Assembly (NCBI GenBank): GCA_043743335.1
Contig: JAYTWR010000125.1
Location: 7,497 to 71,496 of the forward strand
DNA from: UBA5216 sp043743335
GTDB lineage: Bacteria; Pseudomonadota; Gammaproteobacteria; Burkholderiales; SG8-41
Length of the DNA stretch: 64,000 nt
Direction of reading: 5' to 3'
Part shown: positions 60,401-64,000 of the stretch, piece by piece
Numbering within the stretch: the stretch's first letter is position 1
Layout of the letters: each line of letters opens with the position of its first letter
Translations under genes and position numbers: made by a program
The notes under the pieces: model-generated
Told to the model about the DNA's origin: nothing
Seen by the model: the letters and a program-made list of their open reading frames with translations, nothing else
The model's database searches: none

Positions 60401-60420
60401 TAACCAATTGTTTTAAAAGG
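60401..60420 (+). repeat. Dispersed AT-rich motif, variant copy
   Basis: It reads TAACCAATTGTTTTAAAAGG. Its AAAGG end probably acts as the ribosome-binding site of the flavoprotein gene (ATG 60428). Confidence 0.7.
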
Positions 60421-60427
60421 ATATTTT

Positions 60428-61948
60428 ATGAGTCTCCCGGATTTTGGAACGCCCGATATTATCGTCGTTGGCGCGGGCAATGCCGCCGCCTGCGCAGCAC
60501 TCGCCGCACGCGAACAAGGCGCGAGCGTCATCATGCTCGAAGCCGCACCGCAAGACGACTGCGGCGGCAACAGCCGCTACACAGGCGGCCTGATGCGCGT
60601 AGTGTTCAACAACGTAGATGAACTCGCCGAAATCATCCCCGAGCTTACTGAAGAAGAAAAGAAGACCCACGATTACGGCTCCTACACCACCGACGCCTAT
60701 TTCGACGACATGGCGCGCATCACGCAGGAACAAACCGATCCTGATCTTTGCGAGATTTTGATCCGCCGCAGCTACGACACCGTGGTGTGGCTGCGCAAAA
60801 AAGGCGTGAAATTTCAGGCGAGCTACGGTCGCCAATCCTACAAGGTTGACAACAACACGCGCTACAAATTCTGGGGCGGCTTGGCTGCTGAAACGTGGGG
60901 CGGCGGCGAAGGCTTGGTTGCCAACGAGCACAAAGCCTGCGAGCGCGACGGCATCAAGATTTTTTATGAAACGCCGGCAATTTCGCTGCTCACCGACAGC
61001 GACAACAATGTGCTGGGCGTGCGTGCGCGGCACAAAGGCCAGAACATCGAAATCAAAGCCAAGGCGGTAATACTCGCCTGCGGTGGCTTCGAATCAAACG
61101 CGGCCATGCGCGCGCAATACCTCGGGCCAGGCTGGGATTTGGCGCACGTGCGCGGCACACGTTACAACACCGGCCTTGGCATCAAAATGGCGCTCGACAT
61201 CGGTGCCATGCCCTATGGCCATTGGTCCGGCTGCCACGCGGTGGGTTGGGATCGCAACTCGCCCCCGTTCGGCGACTTGGCCGTGGGCGATCAATTCCAG
61301 AAGCACAGCTACCCATGGGGCATCATGATTAACGGCGACGGCAAACGCTTCTGTGACGAAGGCGCCGATTTCCGCAACTACACCTACGCCAAATACGGCA
61401 AGGTGATTTTGAATCAACCCGGCATGTTTGCGTGGCAAGTGTTTGACGCCAAAATCATCCCGGCGCTGCGCGACGAATATCGCATCAAACGCGTGACTAA
61501 AGTGCGCGCCAACACGCTGGAAGAACTGTGCAAAATGATGGATGGCGTGAACGCCGAAGCCGCGTTCCGCGAAATCACCGAGTACAACCAAGCCGTCAAG
61601 CACGACAAAGAGTTCAACATGGCGATTAAAGACGGTCGCCGCACGGAAGGCCTGCCCATCAACAAAACCAACTGGGCCAACACCATAGACACCGCCCCGT
61701 TTGAAGCCTACGCCGTCACGTGCGGCGTGACCTTCAGCTTTGGTGGTTTGAAAATCAGCGTCGATCCGGCCACCGAAGGTCAGGTCGAAGACACCGGCGG
61801 CCAGCCCATCAAAGGGCTCTACGCCGCAGGCGAACTCGTTGGTGGGATTTTCTATCACAACTATCCGGGCGGCACCGGGCTGACGTCCGGCTCGGTGTTT
61901 GGCCGCTTGTCGGGCACCACGGCGGGCAAAGCAGTCAAGGCAGGCTGA
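60428..61948 (+). CDS. FAD-dependent dehydrogenase, tricarballylate-dehydrogenase (TcuA)-like
   Basis: The 506-residue flavoprotein of the FAD-binding-2 family (fumarate reductase flavoprotein/TcuA branch) has IIVVGAGNAAACAALAAREQGASVIMLEAAP, DDCGGNSRYTGG, and GLYAAGELVGGIFYHNYPGGTGLTSGSVFGRLSG. TcuA oxidises tricarballylate to cis-aconitate; here the substrate is not proven. A class II aldolase gene follows. The pair may belong to a dicarboxylic-acid pathway. Confidence 0.88.
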   Translation: MSLPDFGTPDIIVVGAGNAAACAALAAREQGASVIMLEAAPQDDCGGNSRYTGGLMRVVFNNVDELAEIIPELTEEEKKTHDYGSYTTDAYFDDMARITQEQTDPDLCEILIRRSYDTVVWLRKKGVKFQASYGRQSYKVDNNTRYKFWGGLAAETWGGGEGLVANEHKACERDGIKIFYETPAISLLTDSDNNVLGVRARHKGQNIEIKAKAVILACGGFESNAAMRAQYLGPGWDLAHVRGTRYNTGLGIKMALDIGAMPYGHWSGCHAVGWDRNSPPFGDLAVGDQFQKHSYPWGIMINGDGKRFCDEGADFRNYTYAKYGKVILNQPGMFAWQVFDAKIIPALRDEYRIKRVTKVRANTLEELCKMMDGVNAEAAFREITEYNQAVKHDKEFNMAIKDGRRTEGLPINKTNWANTIDTAPFEAYAVTCGVTFSFGGLKISVDPATEGQVEDTGGQPIKGLYAAGELVGGIFYHNYPGGTGLTSGSVFGRLSGTTAGKAVKAG

Positions 61949-62005
61949 TTACCCGGAAAGCGCCTTCCTCTCAAAGGGGAAGGCATCGAGTTCAAGGAGA
62001 ATCTA

Positions 62006-62785
62006 ATGAACGCACCCGCTGTCCCCATCAACAAATCCGTGCGCGAGCAAGTCAGCAAAGAAGAATGGGAAGTCCGCGTCAATCTCGCCGCGTGCTACCG
62101 TTTGATGCACGAATTCGGCATGGTGGAAATGATCGCCAATCACATCTCGGCGCGCATTCCCGGCAAGCACAACGAGTTTCTCATCAACCCCTACGGCATG
62201 CTCTACGATGAAATCACCGCGTCGAGTCTGATCAAAATCGACATCGAAGGCAACGTGCTGTTCAACGCCACCGATTACGGCGTAAATCAGGCGGGCTACG
62301 TCATCCACAGCGCCATCCACAGTGCACGCCATGATGTTGACTGTGTGATCCACACCCACACGCTGGCGGGCATGTCCGTCTCGGCGCACAAACAGGGCCT
62401 GCTGCCGCTGGCGCAAAGCGCCATGCGTTTTGGCGAAATTGCCTATCACGACTACGAAGGCCCAGCGCTGCGGCTGGATGAGCGCGAGCGCTTGGTGCAA
62501 AGCATCGGCCAGTGTGAAGCCTTGATCCTGCGCAATCACGGTTTGCTCACCGTCGGCGACAGCATCCCCGAGTGCTTCAACAATCACTACCGTCTCGAAC
62601 GCGCCTGCCAATTGCAGGTAATGACACTCTCGTGCAACACCGAAATTCAGCTACCGCCGGATGAAGTGGTGCAATCCACCTACAACATGCTCGGCAAAGG
62701 CGGCTCGCAACGCCGTCGCGGCTTACTGGAGTGGCCGTCGCTGCTGCGGCGGCTGGATCGGGTTGATCCGAGCTATGCCCACTAG
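62006..62785 (+). CDS. Class II aldolase/adducin-family protein
   Basis: The 259-residue protein has LAACYRLMHEFGMVEMIANHISARIPG, INPYGMLYDEITASSLIKID, and HSARHDVDCVIHTHTLAGM with zinc-binding His residues and an RNHGLLTVG C-terminal strand. It probably cleaves a 4-hydroxy-2-oxo acid or fuculose-1-phosphate-type substrate, or acts as decarboxylase. It is 57 bases behind the flavoprotein gene and is followed by a terminator. Confidence 0.9.
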   Translation: MNAPAVPINKSVREQVSKEEWEVRVNLAACYRLMHEFGMVEMIANHISARIPGKHNEFLINPYGMLYDEITASSLIKIDIEGNVLFNATDYGVNQAGYVIHSAIHSARHDVDCVIHTHTLAGMSVSAHKQGLLPLAQSAMRFGEIAYHDYEGPALRLDERERLVQSIGQCEALILRNHGLLTVGDSIPECFNNHYRLERACQLQVMTLSCNTEIQLPPDEVVQSTYNMLGKGGSQRRRGLLEWPSLLRRLDRVDPSYAH

Positions 62786-62815
62786 CGCCATCCAGTCATT
62801 GATCGCGGGTTAACC

Positions 62816-62840
62816 AAACGGGCTACGGCCCGTTTTGTTT
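62816..62840 (+). terminator. Intrinsic terminator after the class II aldolase gene
   Basis: AAACGGGC and GCCCGTTT pair perfectly around TACG, followed by TTTTGTTTT, a textbook factor-independent terminator. Confidence 0.88.
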
Positions 62841-62883
62841 TATACGCGTAAGGTTATGTTTTTAATGGGTTTTTGTGGCTACT

Positions 62884-63705
62884 TCATGGTGCCCCATCGC
62901 TCCCCGCCACGGTCCCGCCAGCCGCTAGCCAGCGCTCGATAACCCCGGCCTCCGGTAGTTGTAATCGCTGCGCATCCGCCAGTGCATGGCGCCACAGTGC
63001 GCGCGCGCGCTCGATGTCGCCTTTCTGCGCATACAGTTGTCCAAGGTTGGCTTCGGTAATGAGGCGCGAGCGCACGTCGCCCAGCTTTTCATACACCGGC
63101 AGTTCGTCTTCTACGCGGATGCGCAGGGCTTCGTCCAGTTGACCTAGGCTTTCGTGCAATCCAGCCCATTCGTCGAGCAACAGCCCGCGTGCCTCATCTG
63201 GTATTGCCGCTTCTTTTAGCAGGGCGCGAAGCTCAACAATGCGCTGGCCACGCTGGTTGAGCGTGCGTGTATCGACGGTCGGCATGACGCGCGAGGCGTA
63301 CGGCATCTCGGTTGACTTGCGTACAATCGCATCATGCGGCGTGCGCTGAAACTGAAAAATGGCGCTCCCTCGCCACGCCCACAGATCGGGGGCGGCAGTG
63401 GCAAGTTCCTTAATTTTCGCTGCCGTTAGCCACAGCAATAGTTTCATCGGGCCGATCTGCGCGAATGCCTCGCGGCGAATGTTGAATGACTCGATGCGCG
63501 CGTGGTCTAGCCATGCCTCACCGCCAAAAAGGTGAATGGCGCAGTCGCCCTTGACCCGCGCGCGCACTTCGGCTTCAAGCGCGAGTACGTCGGTAAAGTC
63601 GCGCTGCACAAGATCAAGGTGCGCTACCGCAATGCCTTCGGTCACCAGCAGCTCGTCGAGCGTTTGCACAAGCTGGCTACGGTAGGCGGTATCGTTAAAT
63701 TCAAG
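62884..63705 (-). pseudogene. TPR-protein gene cut by an insertion element
   Basis: The open frame, about 270 residues on the minus strand, has an N-terminal piece DLVQRDFTDVLALEAEVRARVKGDCAIHLFGGEAWL and C-terminal TPR units (ARGLLLDEWAGLHESLGQLDEALRI, RSRLITEANLGQLYAQKGDIERARALWRHAL). Upstream of about 63705 the sequence continues in frame as FNDTAYRSQLVQ until a stop, where the IS end begins. No start codon with ribosome-binding site is present, so the N-terminus is probably lost. Confidence 0.65.
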
Positions 63706-64000
63706 TCACTACTGTCCGGCGATTTTGAATTTCAGTCGTGTAAGTCATTGATTCATTTAAGACAAATGCACAAAGTGGGTGTCACCGACTTCAACGTGAT
63801 GGAAACTTCCGGGATTTTTCGGAGGATTTCGCATGTACGACGGAAAACTGGTCTTCGCCCAACTCATGGATCACCTGCCGCTGCACACCTTCAGGCGCTG
63901 TGTGAGCAAGTATCCCGGACGGTATCCGGCTCAGCGCTTCTCGCACCTCGATCAGTTCCTGTGCATGGCCTTCGCGCAACTCACTTACCGCGAAAGCCTG
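63706..64000 (+). mobile_element. Left end of an IS4-family insertion sequence
   Basis: The AT-richer start near CACTACTGTCCGGCG marks the element, and a transposase gene begins at 63833. The right end lies outside the window. The insertion cuts the TPR gene. Confidence 0.7.
63833..64000 (+). CDS. IS4-family transposase, N-terminal part
   Basis: ATG 63833 follows GGAGG. The visible 56 residues contain FAQLMDHLPLHTFRRCVSKY, then SHLDQFLCMAFAQLTYRESL, the DUF4372-type start of IS4-family transposases. The DDE catalytic core is outside the window. Confidence 0.88.
   Translation, partial: MYDGKLVFAQLMDHLPLHTFRRCVSKYPGRYPAQRFSHLDQFLCMAFAQLTYRESL

Noticed and set aside
4232..60420. The dispersed motif as intrinsic terminators
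   Set aside because: There is no GC-rich stem before the T-runs, and several copies lie inside or directly before genes.

Overview
The window comes from a GC-rich betaproteobacterium, most likely Burkholderiales. The evidence is a large number of Bug/TctC-type periplasmic solute receptors, a divergent rluC/rne pair with gph-like and sppA genes behind rluC, and CaiB/BaiF, BKACE, TauD and HpcH-type catabolic genes. Genes are closely packed. There are two tRNAs, no rRNA, no prophage and no CRISPR array.

Layout. 1-19.4 kb: a Bug gene cut by the window edge, a PstS-like binding protein beside a hybrid histidine kinase, then a long catabolic stretch (acyl-CoA carboxyltransferase, CoA ligase, a degenerate dehydroquinase-like protein, SDR, HpcH aldolase, CoA-transferase, TauD dioxygenase, cupin, TIM-barrel isomerase, MOSC protein, fluoroacetate-dehalogenase-like hydrolase) mixed with intact and broken Bug genes. 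19.4-31.3 kb: more Bug genes, a small block with a lipocalin-like gene and two MaoC genes between two copies of a tRNA-Val 3' region, a DUF1190/glutathionylspermidine-synthetase-like/DUF350 operon, BKACE, a TMEM175-type channel, GST, cupin, a queuosine-precursor transporter and tRNA-Pro. 31.3-39.4 kb: CreD, a VOC/monooxygenase/Bug operon, an MFS carrier, a LysR regulator and two unrecognised genes. 39.7-48.4 kb: a nine-gene chemotaxis operon on the minus strand (STAS, CheZ-like membrane protein, CheY, receptor, CheA, CheW, CheR, CheD, CheB). 48.5-53.2 kb: a minus-strand operon rluC, HAD phosphatase, Rieske protein, sppA, a UGSC selenoprotein with an in-frame UGA, and a coupled partner of unknown function. 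53.7-56.7 kb: rne. 56.8-62.8 kb: shortened amidohydrolase, acyl-CoA dehydrogenase, Bug, SnoaL-like protein, tricarballylate-dehydrogenase-like flavoprotein and class II aldolase. The right edge holds the start of an IS4-family element that cuts a TPR gene.

Three things stand out. First, the selenoprotein gene at 49659-50198 would be split in two by ordinary gene calling; its UGA is followed by a strong hairpin, and its stop overlaps the GTG start of a cysteine-containing partner. Second, an AT-rich 18-base motif (TAACTAATTGATTTTATT and variants) recurs at least 16 times, mostly between genes. It carries stops in all three frames, and three separate genes end in three different frames of it. 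Third, gene decay is frequent: about eleven Bug loci are present, five of them broken, with no TctA/TctB membrane partner, and a beta-propeller gene and an amidohydrolase also carry internal deletions.
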